A DNA stretch of 64,000 nucleotides from Cyanodermella asteris (lineage: Eukaryota > Ascomycota > Lecanoromycetes > Ostropales > Stictidaceae): assembly GCA_900618795.1 (NCBI GenBank), contig UYJD01000011.1, positions 955,520 through 1,019,519 of the forward strand, in the 5' to 3' direction. Below the pieces are notes generated by a model. That model was not told the origin of the DNA and ran no database searches. It worked only from the letters and a program-made list of their open reading frames with translations. The position numbers and the translations under genes were made by a program. How positions within the stretch are numbered: the stretch's first letter is position 1; every line of letters starts with the position of its first letter. Shown here one piece after another: positions 43,308 through 54,238 of the stretch.

Positions 43308-44735
43308 TCAGTTGCTGGCCTTGAGGACCACCGGCTTGGTGCCAAGACCGTTCCTGTTGCGGAAGAAAAGGACCTTGCTCTCAATACCGGTAGTACCCTC
43401 GCTCGGCTCGACCCAGTTGCACATGCGAGCGCTGGTCCACAGAGACTTGATGAAACCAATGCTGCCGCCGCGAGTGTCGCTGCGGTAGTGCTTGCCCATG
43501 ACCGGCTTGATCGCATCAGAAGCTTCGTCGGCATTGTAGAAAGGAATGGTGCTGATGAAGTGGTGGAGGACGTGAGTCTCGACGATTCCGTGCATCAAGT
43601 GGCGCCCGATGAAGCCGAACTCGCGGTCGATGGTAGCAGCGGCGCCGCGGGCAAAGTTCCAAGCCTCGGGCTCGTAGTGAGGCAGGCTGGGATCGGTGTG
43701 CTGCAGGAAGGTAATTGCGACGAGCCAGTGGTTGACCCACAAGTACGGGAGCCAGTACCAGACGAGCATGTTGTAAGCGCCAAACTTCTGACCCAGAGTG
43801 CAGAGAAGGAGACCCATCGCAGCCAGACCCGCATCGGACATAGCGATCAACTTGGCATCCTTTGCCTCGTACAGGGGAGAACGGGGATCAAAGTGGTTGA
43901 CACCGCCGAACCAGCCGTTCTTCTTGCCCTTGCCGCGACCCTCACGCTGTCCCTCGTGGTTGTTGTGGCCGGTGACGTTGTTGAAGAGATACAGGATCCA
44001 GCCGAGCAGTTGTTGGCCGATCATGTTCATGGCGGTGAAGATGGGTGTTTCCTCGGTGAGCTCGGTGACTTCGTGAACAAGCTTTCCCCACTTGGTGGCG
44101 AAATGGTCGCGAGTCTGAGGGACAAAGACCATGTCGCGAGCGAGGTTTCCGGTGGCCTTGTGGTGCTTGCCGTGGCTGATCTTCCAGGAGAAGTATGGGA
44201 CGAGCAGAGAGCTGTGGAGGACAAAGCCGACGGTGTCGTTCAAGATCTTGCTGGAAGAAAAGGACTGGTGACCGCACTCGTGAGCCAAAACCCAAACGCC
44301 AGTGGCAATCATGCCCTGGACGACGGTGTATGCAGCCCACAAAGCGCCCCTGGCGTAGACATTCTCGACGTATTCAGGAGTGATGTAGTTGTAGGCGAGG
44401 TAGAAGACGAACCCGAGGTAGAGGAAATCCCTGGCAACGTAGGCGAGACCGCGAACCCAGGATCGGTGGAAGCAGTGCTTGGGAATGGCGTCGTGGATCT
44501 CCTTCATCGTGAACTGAGGGAGCTCAAACTCGTTGCCGTAGGTGTCCAGCATGGGAGCCTTGCTCTTCTTTGCACTGCCATCCAACTGGTCAGAGTCCAA
44601 GGAGGACAGGGATGTGCTCGAGGGAGACTGCTTTGGCGAGTCGAATGGAGAATTGGAAGAGGGCGAAGCAATTGCCGAGTCGGCAGTCGCAGTACGCTTG
44701 TAGGCAGCACGAGTGGCTACGCCGGAGGAGGCCAT
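43308..44735 (-). CDS. Delta-12 fatty-acid (oleate) desaturase
   Basis: An ER-membrane desaturase that introduces the second double bond into oleate to make linoleate, using cytochrome b5 and di-iron chemistry. The 475-residue frame has all three histidine boxes: HECGH (152-156), HGKHH (188-192) and HVLHH (388-392), with hydrophobic helix pairs between them. The N-terminal 70 residues are Ser-rich. A Gly/Lys/Asn-rich loop (HEGQREGRGKGKKNGW, 260-275) is typical of the fungal delta-12 group. Sequence alone cannot separate a delta-12 from a bifunctional delta-12/15 enzyme, but the overall pattern favours delta-12 (odeA/FAD2 type). Intronless within the coding region. Confidence 0.92.
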   Translation of the reverse strand: MASSGVATRAAYKRTATADSAIASPSSNSPFDSPKQSPSSTSLSSLDSDQLDGSAKKSKAPMLDTYGNEFELPQFTMKEIHDAIPKHCFHRSWVRGLAYVARDFLYLGFVFYLAYNYITPEYVENVYARGALWAAYTVVQGMIATGVWVLAHECGHQSFSSSKILNDTVGFVLHSSLLVPYFSWKISHGKHHKATGNLARDMVFVPQTRDHFATKWGKLVHEVTELTEETPIFTAMNMIGQQLLGWILYLFNNVTGHNNHEGQREGRGKGKKNGWFGGVNHFDPRSPLYEAKDAKLIAMSDAGLAAMGLLLCTLGQKFGAYNMLVWYWLPYLWVNHWLVAITFLQHTDPSLPHYEPEAWNFARGAAATIDREFGFIGRHLMHGIVETHVLHHFISTIPFYNADEASDAIKPVMGKHYRSDTRGGSIGFIKSLWTSARMCNWVEPSEGTTGIESKVLFFRNRNGLGTKPVVLKASN

Positions 44736-47700
44736 GGTGGAAGGGGTCGGGAATCAGTGGAGATGCCCTGTGGAGTCGAAGTAGGGAGAAAAGCCGCCGA
44801 AACGACTTCAAGATCGTTAGTCCTAGAAATGCTCAATTGGGGCGTTGCGTGGAGGAACCAACCTGAGGACGGCTTGAAAGGATGGATTGACAGCTGTCAA
44901 ATTCTCTTTCCACGCCGAAAATTGTTGGGACGCAGGTTTCAAGAACCGACGGCGATCTGAATCAGAGCTGGCGAGAGTAGTTCGGAGTCTACTCCAGGGC
45001 GATTTCACCTGTTGCGGGGTGATCTCGAATTGTGGGAGAGCAGGAAGGGGTGCAAAAGTGTACGAGCAAAGCGGAGAAGGCGGTAAAGACTGATATAGGG
45101 CGATTGGAAGGCAAAAAGGAGGGAGGGCTCTGCAGCGTAGCGGTAGCGGTTCACTCGTCCGGTGAGGGTTTAGGACAACAAATTATGCGGCTGGATTGCA
45201 GGCACGCGCCGCCCACACTTCAAAGCTTACCTTAGGGCCCGACACCCTGAGCTCCAGTCGTGCCGGCCGTGGCGCAAGAATTCTTTCATCCCACGCAAGA
45301 CCCTGATTTGCCTATCACGTCTCTAAGGCTGCTTTCTGTCCTACTGTATCATGTTCTTGTAGCCTGTTGTAGCGAGCTTACTGTTCGTATGTCAAAATGT
45401 GTCGTTTCCCGTGCTATGGCTCATTTGCTCGTAGTTACTACAGAGTTTTCGACTTATCATCTTTCATCGTCTAACCCCACAACCTACCTCAGTAGTGTGT
45501 AGACGTCTGTCACGGTCGAGACGCTAATGTGGCGGTCGGCCGTTTGCTGCTGAGCCTTTCCATGCAACAATTTCGACGCCCGGCATTGGCTGCTGGGGTC
45601 GCCACGGCTGACTCGATCCTCACTGACAACGGTGCTACTGGCTATCGATAGCGACTGTCATGCATGGAAAAGGGCAGCTTCGACAATTTACCGGAGCCGT
45701 GTCCTTTCGGGTGACAGACCTCGGTGTGTCGATCAGGGACGGACGGACGACAGCTGTCAGAAGCTGTGCATGTGAAATTCTAATCAACATGCGCGGCATC
45801 TGATCCACAGCTTCGACAAGAAATTGTTTCAAAATATGGAATCTGTACTGCGTTTCACGATGCATCGGCCCTTGTTTCGTGCTCAAAGGACGCGTCTAAT
45901 AAGCCCAAGTGCTGCTGTGCAGCTTGTACCTCATTTATTGCGCAAAGCTCGGGCTGTCATGTTCTGAAATCTTGACACTATACCTCTGCCGCATCAGGTG
46001 GAGAGTGCAGGATAGTAGGCTTCATCACCAGAACAGTCTGGATTTGACACAACGCCACCCGTGAGCCGGTAGCAAAACTTTTTCTACAAGCACGTTCCAA
46101 GATCCACAATTCGACTGTACAGAGTGACTTGGAAACGTCGTCATGGAGACTTTGTCAAAACCTCGAATTTGCGAATCCTTCACAATTCCTGCCTCGATGC
46201 CGGGTGCTCGATGGATGCTAAACTACTCGTGCCATCATGCAGGATTCTGCAAAGGATCAAGCCCCTGTCTGGCTGCTTCGCGCATGCCCGCTTTACCGCC
46301 ACCGCTCAAAGGAGCATTTTTGTTGAGGAGGCTCGGAGAATGCCAAGCCCACGTGCAATTGGCCGAATCTTTGACACGATGGAATCCTTCTCGCGGGGCA
46401 CTTACTTAAGGAACTCTGCTGTATCTGATGTGTGTGCATCGTTTCCTGCCTCACGAGCGGCCATCGAGCTGTTCAAAACCCTATCATCCACTGTTGTATG
46501 CGCAAGTTGACTCCCGGGACCTTTGCGAGCTAAGCGTCGTCGAGAGCTGCCGCTATGAGGATCAACGTTCTGCATACGCTTGCCACTTGAGCGCCTCGGC
46601 TGTCAGGACCCTCGACCCATCCACTCGAAAGCTCGCCTTGCTTGTTACTTCAGGTCTAGACTTTGCTTCGTCAGGAGCGACGTGTCCACCCGAGGGGCGC
46701 GACCGGTGGCCGGCTGAATTTCGTCCGTGGCTGCGGTCACACCAAACCCAGCATGAGTTCGTTCATTAACAACAGCCGGGCCTAGGACATTTACTCAGCC
46801 TTGCACTCCGAGCATCCGGGTGCAAACCTACAGTCGAACTTCTCAGAGCGTCAATGGTGTTGGAAGCCGTGGCGGCGGTCCATGACACCAGCAACCTGAA
46901 ACGACCACATGGTCTGGCCAGGAGGTCATGGACCGTTCGTCAGCTTGGGAGACCTGTCCAAGGACTCGCGTCTCGCTGCAAGCACTGTTACTAGCTTATA
47001 TGCACACCCTGCGCTGACGCTGACGCCCCTGGATCTGCCGAGATCTACAAGAGGCAGAATCGTTGTTTTCGAACGGAACGTTCACGCACACTAAACAATC
47101 AAAACAAAACTATCGGCCGAAAGCACGTAGCGCTCGTTCCAATCATCTGGCACAATTGTAATCCTTGCACCAAACACGCTACAAGTCATCTCACAAAACG
47201 ATGAAACTGTCGGCAAATATGTATCCGCCGGGGCGCGCGGCAGTTTCAGCATCGCCGCCGAAGCGCCCTAAGCTCCAACGAGGCGCAGTTCACCAAACTC
47301 ATCTTCTGTTGCAACCTGTCACCGACACAGCCGATGCTGTATTTGAGTCTTTGTACATTGAGGCTTCCTGTACTTCCATGACAAGGCTTGGCTCGCTCTG
47401 TATTGTTGTTCTGAATCCCGAAAGGTGGCCAGCTGCATCATGTGCCAGGTCTGCATGCCTGGCAGGCAAGCTCAATAGAATTGCCAGACAACGCCCATGG
47501 CACTGTGATCTAGCCAGCTGGGGCTGCCGTTGCGTGGGTTCCATCTCCGTGACCAGCAACTCGAAGCACTCGTTTCTATACTTTGCAAATATCGACTGCG
47601 GCAAGATCAACGCGCGATACCACGGCGCTGATATGCGTTTGACACGCAGCCATTTGTTGGCTGGATCTAACATGCGAGCGGAGCTATTACTGATTTGTTC

Positions 47701-48628
47701 GAATTCCATACCCTTTGCGCTTCTCGTGCGAGAGTGAATGTGTCTGACAGAGGGTCGACCGCCACCCATGGGCTTCATGAGGTCGCTTGTTTCGAAATAC
47801 TGCGAGCTGACTGAACCAACAGCTGAACATTTCCCGCTGCTCACTCCCACGCCCCACAATATGCTTTCCAGGTCACGCGATGCAGGTTCTGTGCGCCTCC
47901 TCGAGAACCAAGTCTTCTGCGACTCTCCGGCTTGTCTTTTGCATCGTCTTCGAGGTACAAAAAGTTGAGGTTCGATCGTCTGAAAGGGTCTGTCTACGGG
48001 CCCAACTTCAGCAAATTCGAGACCTCAGCCTGAACTCTGATACTACTTAGCGTCACAGCCAAGCTTAGCTCCTAATCTTGTCACTTAGCCGCACCCTCCG
48101 ACACACCTCTTACTCCACTCACGTACTACGCAACAAATCACGCTGCAGCGACCCGGTTGGCCCTCGACACCTCATGTTACCTCTTCGCCTTGTGTACCAA
48201 ATGTCGCACGCATGGGGAGATGTTCCAGGAGAGATAGAGTCAGATGCCACGGCGATGCACGCAGTTGACTGCTGGGTCGCGTCGTGCCGCAAACCTTGGA
48301 TTGCTATCGCTGACAACGTCTGCGACTGCCAGGAGACTGGGCTGAGCCGAAATGCACACTGGCGCCATCTCGCCTGTGAGATGGCAGCTACCCTATAATA
48401 ACTTGGTGCCCTTCGCTTCTTCGTTACTGTTTTGAAGCTTCCATTCTGTCAGTCTTTTCGTCGTTTGAAACGATTCCTGTCTTTTTCTGCATTCTTGTTC
48501 GAGCCTGTCCATTTGGACGGCACCACATTCTTTACTGATTGCTATTACTCTTTTTGATTCTCATCCTACTTCTTCAATTCTATTACGTTGTTCCTTCTGT
48601 TAGGTTCGACTTGTAACACGAATTCAAG
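44736..48628. other. Large gene-free region, 3.9 kb
   Basis: The longest spacer in the window, between divergent genes. Short frames occur on both strands (for example 46124-46510, 47165-47737), but none shows family motifs, consistent codon bias or a plausible exon structure. A weak Pro/Lys motif (SASPPKRPKL) appears near 47250. The last 230 bases have TATAATA at 48394-48400 and a pyrimidine-rich leader, the promoter of the next gene. Confidence 0.5.
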
Positions 48629-50803
48629 ATGGTTCGTACATGGGGAGCAGCGCTCCTCGCCGTGACGACTGTTGCCGTCGCTCAAGAGCTGAAGCCGGTG
48701 CGCTTCTCGAACGGCATTGTCAACAAGCGCCAGAGCGCGAACTTTGCCCCCGATCATGAGCTAGACATGGACTATGCCGAGATGGAATCATATAATTCGG
48801 CCGACAAGGAAACATTCGGTGCCACTGTTCACATCTCGACCCACGACCCGGCTGTTCAGACCGAGGACTTTGGCGATCTAGTCACCGATATCACCTGCTC
48901 AAATAATGCCACGATGAAGATCACCTTCGTCAACTCGGATGCCGCCGAGCAAGCCAAGAAGCAATGGACTGCACCTTCCATGACCATCATCACCCTCACG
49001 TCGACCTGCAACGATGACGAGGTCCGCGTCCCATGGTCAGTTGCTGCGCCGGTCTTTGACGGCAACGTAGCTACCCTCTCTGGCAAGCCATCAGAGTGGG
49101 ACACCGTGAGCTCTGGCATGAAGGTCGACTTTGGTAATCAGGGCAACATTACCAACCCTGATGCTCTGGCGAAACAACCTGATCTCTCCAAAAGAGATGG
49201 ACTTACTGCTGACCTCGGATTCAGCCTTGTGGACAAGATCATCTATCCGCCAGATGTTTTCGGAAGTGCAGCAATCCCCATTCCCGTCACCGGCCGTATG
49301 ACCCAGACCTGCAAGAAGTGCACCGGCACAGGCAAGGCCACTTTCTCCGCCGGCACATTCGACATCAAGGCCGCCGTAAAGGAAGCAGCCCAGCAAGCTG
49401 TCGCCAGTGCATCGGCTGTTGCTCAGCAGGGCGTCGCCAGTGCATCTGCAATCGCGAACCAAGGTGTTGCCAGCGCATCTGCAGTGGCTAACCAAGGGGT
49501 TGCCAGTGCTTCCGCTATTGCCAACCAAGCCGCCAGCCAGGTCGTCGGAGCAGGACAGACCGTGCAGACAGCTGTCAGCGGCCTCTTCAGTGGAATTCAC
49601 TTGGTCAAGCGCGACGACCCCTTCGCCACTATCGCAAAGTCCGTTAACACTGGAACTGTCAGCCTCGACCTTACTGGCATGGGCGGCAGCTTTGAATTCC
49701 AGACCGACGTCTACTCGAACAAGGAATTCGTCGTTCCGCTCATCCCCGGCGGCGGTATCACTCTCAGCCCGCTCCAGATACAAGGCATACTCAGCATAGG
49801 CCCGAAGGTCGACCCGCAACTCGTTTTCAAGTTCGACAGCGACGACGACCTGAGCTTCAATTATGGATTCGAGTACAAGGTTCCCGATGGCGCCGGAATC
49901 GACCTAAATTTCATTGACCCCAAGCAGTCCAAAGTTAACAAGCTCGGTGACACCACGTTTAACGCTCTGCCCTTCACCTCCAACGTCAAGGAAGTCGCCG
50001 CATCGGGCCTGAACTACAGCATGGCATTCCGCCCCGTCGTCAGCGTGGGCGTCACCGTCCTCAAGAACGTCATCGATCCGATCGAACTCCTCTTCGACCT
50101 GCCAAAAGTCAGCGGAAACATTGCCATCGCCCAGGCCGTGGACGCCAAATGCCAGAATGAAGGCGAGGGCGAGTTCGACGCTTTCGACATCAACTCTTCC
50201 TTCACGTTTGATATGGGCGTCGGTGCCGATATTGATATTGGCGTCATGACTGCCACGCCGAGTCAGATGTTGGCTAGCAAGACTGGTCTGTTCCCGATGA
50301 AGACGTGTGTGCCTTTTCACAAGAGTACGGGACCGGCTGATGGTGGGGATGATAAGGAGGACGGTGGAGACGATCAGGAGGACGGTGGAGACGAATCTGA
50401 GGACGGTGGTGATGATTCTAAAGAAAGTGGAGACAGCGAGGATAGCGATGATTCCGCAGGAGGTGACGACAGCAGCGAAGGCGACGATAGCGAGTCCGCC
50501 GACGACACCGAAGACGGCGGCGACGATGAGGCATCAGACGATACTGATGACACCGAGGATTCGGACGACACCGAGGACTCGGACGACATGACACCCACCA
50601 CCACAGCCAAGCCAACAGCTCCAAGCCAGGCTCAGACCTCTGCCCCCGTGGCCAGCACCGCCGCCTCTCAGCCTGCGAATCCGACCGCGACTCAGTCTGC
50701 GCCTCTCAAGGCCGACGATGGAAATGTGCAGGGACAGGACCCGGGTGCAGCGAAGGCTACTGGTGCGGCGAGGAGGTGGCATGCGAGGTCTTTCGCTTAC
50801 TGA
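48629..50803 (+). CDS. Secreted DUF7029/DUF7223-like protein with Ala/Ser repeats and acidic tail
   Basis: Probably a secreted or wall protein of fungal-only domains, function unknown. The 724 residues start with a signal peptide (MVRTWGAALLAVTTVAVAQ). A DUF7029-like region follows (near 60-150, VHISTHDPAVQTEDFGDLVT onward), with a conserved-looking Cys pair. A stretch with CKKCTGTGK and four 11-residue repeats (residues 256-299, unit QGVASASA[VI]AN) comes next, then a beta-rich DUF7223-like domain (about 330-560). The C-terminal 150 residues are Asp/Glu/Ser/Gly-rich (GDDSEDSDDTEDS type) followed by a Thr/Pro/Ala-rich tail ending ARRWHARSFAY, without a GPI signal. KR sites near residues 27 and 332 could be Kex2 cleavage points. 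The domain names are inferred from pattern memory. Confidence 0.72.
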   Translation: MVRTWGAALLAVTTVAVAQELKPVRFSNGIVNKRQSANFAPDHELDMDYAEMESYNSADKETFGATVHISTHDPAVQTEDFGDLVTDITCSNNATMKITFVNSDAAEQAKKQWTAPSMTIITLTSTCNDDEVRVPWSVAAPVFDGNVATLSGKPSEWDTVSSGMKVDFGNQGNITNPDALAKQPDLSKRDGLTADLGFSLVDKIIYPPDVFGSAAIPIPVTGRMTQTCKKCTGTGKATFSAGTFDIKAAVKEAAQQAVASASAVAQQGVASASAIANQGVASASAVANQGVASASAIANQAASQVVGAGQTVQTAVSGLFSGIHLVKRDDPFATIAKSVNTGTVSLDLTGMGGSFEFQTDVYSNKEFVVPLIPGGGITLSPLQIQGILSIGPKVDPQLVFKFDSDDDLSFNYGFEYKVPDGAGIDLNFIDPKQSKVNKLGDTTFNALPFTSNVKEVAASGLNYSMAFRPVVSVGVTVLKNVIDPIELLFDLPKVSGNIAIAQAVDAKCQNEGEGEFDAFDINSSFTFDMGVGADIDIGVMTATPSQMLASKTGLFPMKTCVPFHKSTGPADGGDDKEDGGDDQEDGGDESEDGGDDSKESGDSEDSDDSAGGDDSSEGDDSESADDTEDGGDDEASDDTDDTEDSDDTEDSDDMTPTTTAKPTAPSQAQTSAPVASTAASQPANPTATQSAPLKADDGNVQGQDPGAAKATGAARRWHARSFAY
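49394..49525 (+). repeat. 33-bp coding repeat, 4 copies (11 residues each)
   Basis: Four in-frame tandem copies of a 33-bp unit encoding Q[AG]VASASA[VI]A[NQ], with small differences between copies. Such arrays change length easily by slippage. Confidence 0.88.
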
Positions 50804-52417
50804 GGGACGCTTCGAGGGTTCGACTTTTTGAACAGCGTATCTATAGTATTGTTTCAGAAGTGGTAATAGCATTTGAGATGTTTCATTTCAATGACCTATG
50901 ATCTGGCGCGAAGATCATAGTTCACTTCGCTATGCTACGTGGCCAGCATCTCTCAAGCACTCCCTGGCCCATTTCCTCATCCACTCACCCCTCACAGCAG
51001 TCAAATTCCTCGACGTCTTGCTTCTGCCTGCAGTAACATCTGTTTCCAAGATACTGCAACGAATGGGACCCGCTTCGAGGATAGCGGTGATCTGTGGGGG
51101 TCGAGGCGAAGGCGATAAAATTGTGCGAAATTGTGTCGCCTTGAAAAGATGAAACTGCGCAGCACCGCTGTTGCGCGAAGATGTCCAGAGCATCATGGAA
51201 CCGTGTCAACAGTTTGTCAAAGTAGAAGTATGTATCTTAACGAAGACAGTCTTAACCAGCGACGTTCTGATGGAGCAATTGAGCATGGACAATCGACCTT
51301 GTCGGGTACGGAGTTGCGAACCTGAAAATTTCACTCATTCATAGGTACGTACCTTGTATCCGGCCTTGAAGGCGCCAAACATCAAAGCCGAATAGCGAAC
51401 ATTCTTTGGGCCAATATACGTCAAAGTTTCTCCACTACAGACCTTTCCGAGTTCGTTCCCCAACAGCCACGCGATGCCATCAACAGCATTACCAAGCTCG
51501 CGATATTTGACCTCATAGAAGCCCTCGTCGGAGGTTATTGGTGAGTCTGGTTATGGCGCATACACTCTCTGTCTGGATCCTCCTTTGCGATGGCATCGAC
51601 CCCGGTAATGAGAGTCTTTGTCTTGCACCATGGCAATGTCGCTGGTTCACTCATATTGCGCGCTCGCCGGATAACACGAACATCGATTTCGGAAGCACAC
51701 TGATGATGGACATTCTCACTCTCTTGCCTACAACATGACAGCCAAAACTGCTTTGTGACTTTTCTAAGTGTCACGTTTGTCTTTGCCAGCTGTGGCTGAG
51801 AATTTCGTATCTCGTTTGAAAAGTTTTCGCCGTTTTGAGTAGCGATAGGATCAACGTGCCATGGTCTGACGGTGTCATCTTTGATAGCTTTCCCGCGTCG
51901 GTCATGCTTGTTGAGTAATCTCGATGCTTGTTCGAAGATGTCCAGCATACAAAGGCTGGCCGCGGTAGTCTTGCCTGATGGCGGCCAGTGCCCGAGAAAG
52001 GCCCAAGAACGTCATAACCTCGCTTGCGTCGCGATGCTGATACTGCACTCACGTAGCAGATGGACGATATCTGCTGCGGTTATTAGCACCATAGACTAGT
52101 CTGTAGATATCGAGGGCAAGATGGCATGGCGCGATCAAGCCGAGAGTAGAGCTCGATTTCCTCCCATCTCGTCACGTGCCTGTCGACCTCCCTCGAAGCA
52201 CCCTTTCGCTTCACCCACCCACCGCCTGCTGTATAGTCTCTTGTTTTGCGTCCACAACCCAGTCAATTATGCTGAACCGACGACAATATGTAAGCCCCGA
52301 CCAGTGCTCTCGCGTTTTCCGTCGCACGAAAGGCAGAAATCCAACGCCACCAAGCCGCTCACGTCCCACGAAGACGATGAACCCTAAAAGACAAGGCAAA
52401 AATCCATAACGCGAGCT
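50804..52417. other. Spacer holding a decayed adenylation-domain gene
   Basis: 1.6 kb between the secreted protein gene and the second HET gene. Its main content is a minus-strand fragment of an NRPS-like gene (see the pseudogene at 50985-51625). The right part (51700-52417) has no recognisable content beyond the HET gene leader. Confidence 0.55.
50985..51625 (-). pseudogene. Relic of an NRPS-like adenylate-forming enzyme (N-terminal fragment)
   Basis: Three minus-strand pieces line up in order with the start of fungal NRPS-like adenylate-forming reductases. Piece A (about 51625-51551): TLITGVDAIAKEDPDRECM. Piece B, in another frame (about 51548-51354): SPITSDEGFYEVKYRELGNA, then VDGIAWLLG and YIGPKNVRYSALMFGAFKAG with YK, followed by GTACGT, a good donor. 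Piece C (about 51190-51045): LWTSSRNSGAAQFHLFKATQ, then RPPQITAILEAG, the block that should directly follow YK. The A/B frameshift, the lack of an acceptor before C and the absence of the adenylation core, carrier and reductase domains downstream show it is dead. Family assignment comes from the order of conserved motifs (YIGP..VRY, SSPRNS-type). Confidence 0.62.
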
Positions 52418-54238
52418 ATGGCGGAGATTCCCAAAGACGCGACTCGGCTTTATTGGCCTCTGAAGAGTTTTCAAACTCGATTATTACGTCTCCACGGCGA
52501 TGGCGGCTCGCCCTCGTCCCCACTGTCCTGCGATCTGATGATTGCAGACATGCTGCATCCAAGGTTCGAGGGCCTCGGGATACGGATGGCCGATAGCAAG
52601 GACGACTATCTCGCCCCCTACGATGCGTTGTCCTATACCTGGGGCGAGGACTCCCCGAGCGAGCAGATTGTCTGTAATGCCATCGTGCACCCGATCAGAC
52701 CAAATTTGTTCCAAGCCTTGCAGACATTGCGCTATGCTGGTCGCCAGTCTCGGTATCTTTGGGTCGATGCGATATGTATCAACCAAGATGATGAGCAAGA
52801 AAAGGCCGAGCAAGTCTGGCAGATGCTTGACATCTATAGGAGTGCGAAGATGGTCATCGGGTGGCTGGGTCCAAGCTCGAATGCGCAGGAGCTTCTTCAG
52901 GTGCTCTTCGTGGCGTATGCAACTCGGAACCCGAGTAAGGCGGAAGCACTTGACGATAACTTTAATGCTGTTATATCTGGACTGAAAAGTCTCTACAAAC
53001 TCGGCTATTTTCAGCGGGTCTGGGTGCAACAAGAAGTACATGCTGCGCGCAAATTTTACCTACAGCTTGGTGACTTTTCGTTCTCCTGGGATGGCATCCT
53101 TTCGTCCCCGCGTTCCGTCAGTGCGCTCGCGGGTTTGGATTCACCAGATGACCAGCTATGTATTTACGATGATCGCAAGAAGAGACTTATCCAGGAGCTC
53201 GAGGATCTGCACAAGCGCAAGCTAACCTGCTTTGAGCGATTTAGTCAACGTGGAACCGACCTCGACTTCATCGAATGCCTGCTAGATGTGTTCAAGCTTG
53301 AGGCCAGCAATGAGAAGGTCTTCATCTATGGCTTGATCGGCATGTGCGATCTACCGTTCAAGGTCATGCCCTTCCAACAATGGACCAGATTTCGCAGACA
53401 GAACCTGTGCATACCTGTCGACTACTCTACCGAGAACAATCAAAGAACACTGCTATGTGCTATCTCCTGGGTTCTCATCATGGAATGTGGACTCTCGCTG
53501 ATCTCGAAATTCAAGGTGCTTGCGATCCAGTCGGAAGACAGCCGGACAGAGCTTCCATCCTGGGCAATCGATTGGAGAGGAGCTGCCGAGTTGATGGTCA
53601 ATGTGCCTGAGGGTCCCACCTGGGGTGACGAACTCCTCACCTGGAAAATGGCAAGGATAAGGCGCTGGCGCACGCAAGCCAGGTTCGTATATGGCTCCAC
53701 TGAAGCACGCATTCTGCCTGTCGCCATCTCGCGGGAACACTTGCAGCTACGTGAAGACAATCAAGCTACGGAAATCAGCTATGATTGTCTGGTGATTCGT
53801 GGGCAGGTCGACCACAGATTCTACGCCGCCAACCGGGCGGTGTACACGAAGGCTGTGAGGAGCTGCGACCACAAGCTACGCCATATCCCAGCTTGGTATC
53901 TCGAAGTTGACGTGGAGCCGTCTGATTTCGTCGTATATCCTGCAGCATTACGAGGTGACACTAGCGATCGATTGCTGGGCGATGGTAGATGGTGGCTCCT
54001 GAGGCCGTGCTCGGATGAGCGCTTCAAAATCATCGCATGCTTGAACGGCAATAATTGCGTCCAGATCTACCACCACTTGTCCTGGAAACCGAGAAAATTG
54101 CAGCGCGGTGCGAATGAAATTAATGATGGTGCAGACGCTTCGCATAGACCCCTTGCAGCCGAGCAGCGAAACAAGACGTTGGACCTGCGTCCTCCAAAGG
54201 ACAGCGAGGCGCCGATGCGGATATTCACGATCGTATGA
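52418..54238 (+). CDS. HET-domain protein
   Basis: A probable cell-death effector of the heterokaryon-incompatibility family. The 606-residue intronless frame has the HET domain at about 60-170: YDALSYTWGEDSPSEQIVCN, RPNLFQALQTLR, YLWVDAICINQDDEQEKAEQ with VWQMLDIYRSAKMVIGWLG. Past the domain come a Leu-rich region (VWVQQEVHAARKFYLQLGD), an ANSSLR-like part and a polar C-terminus. Nothing in the C-terminal half matches a NACHT, WD or ankyrin module, so it belongs to the simple HET type. The frame is unbroken, unlike the HET gene at 40-42 kb. It begins 0.8 kb from the NRPS-like relic. Confidence 0.9.
   Translation: MAEIPKDATRLYWPLKSFQTRLLRLHGDGGSPSSPLSCDLMIADMLHPRFEGLGIRMADSKDDYLAPYDALSYTWGEDSPSEQIVCNAIVHPIRPNLFQALQTLRYAGRQSRYLWVDAICINQDDEQEKAEQVWQMLDIYRSAKMVIGWLGPSSNAQELLQVLFVAYATRNPSKAEALDDNFNAVISGLKSLYKLGYFQRVWVQQEVHAARKFYLQLGDFSFSWDGILSSPRSVSALAGLDSPDDQLCIYDDRKKRLIQELEDLHKRKLTCFERFSQRGTDLDFIECLLDVFKLEASNEKVFIYGLIGMCDLPFKVMPFQQWTRFRRQNLCIPVDYSTENNQRTLLCAISWVLIMECGLSLISKFKVLAIQSEDSRTELPSWAIDWRGAAELMVNVPEGPTWGDELLTWKMARIRRWRTQARFVYGSTEARILPVAISREHLQLREDNQATEISYDCLVIRGQVDHRFYAANRAVYTKAVRSCDHKLRHIPAWYLEVDVEPSDFVVYPAALRGDTSDRLLGDGRWWLLRPCSDERFKIIACLNGNNCVQIYHHLSWKPRKLQRGANEINDGADASHRPLAAEQRNKTLDLRPPKDSEAPMRIFTIV

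Noticed and set aside
43206-44960. 584-codon plus-strand frame over the desaturase
   Set aside because: Antisense shadow of the delta-12 desaturase, which has all three histidine boxes on the minus strand.
47165-47859. Frames of 186-190 codons on both strands, one with SPPKRPKL
   Set aside because: The only familiar motif is eight residues long and the rest matches nothing; overlapping frames on both strands suggest chance.
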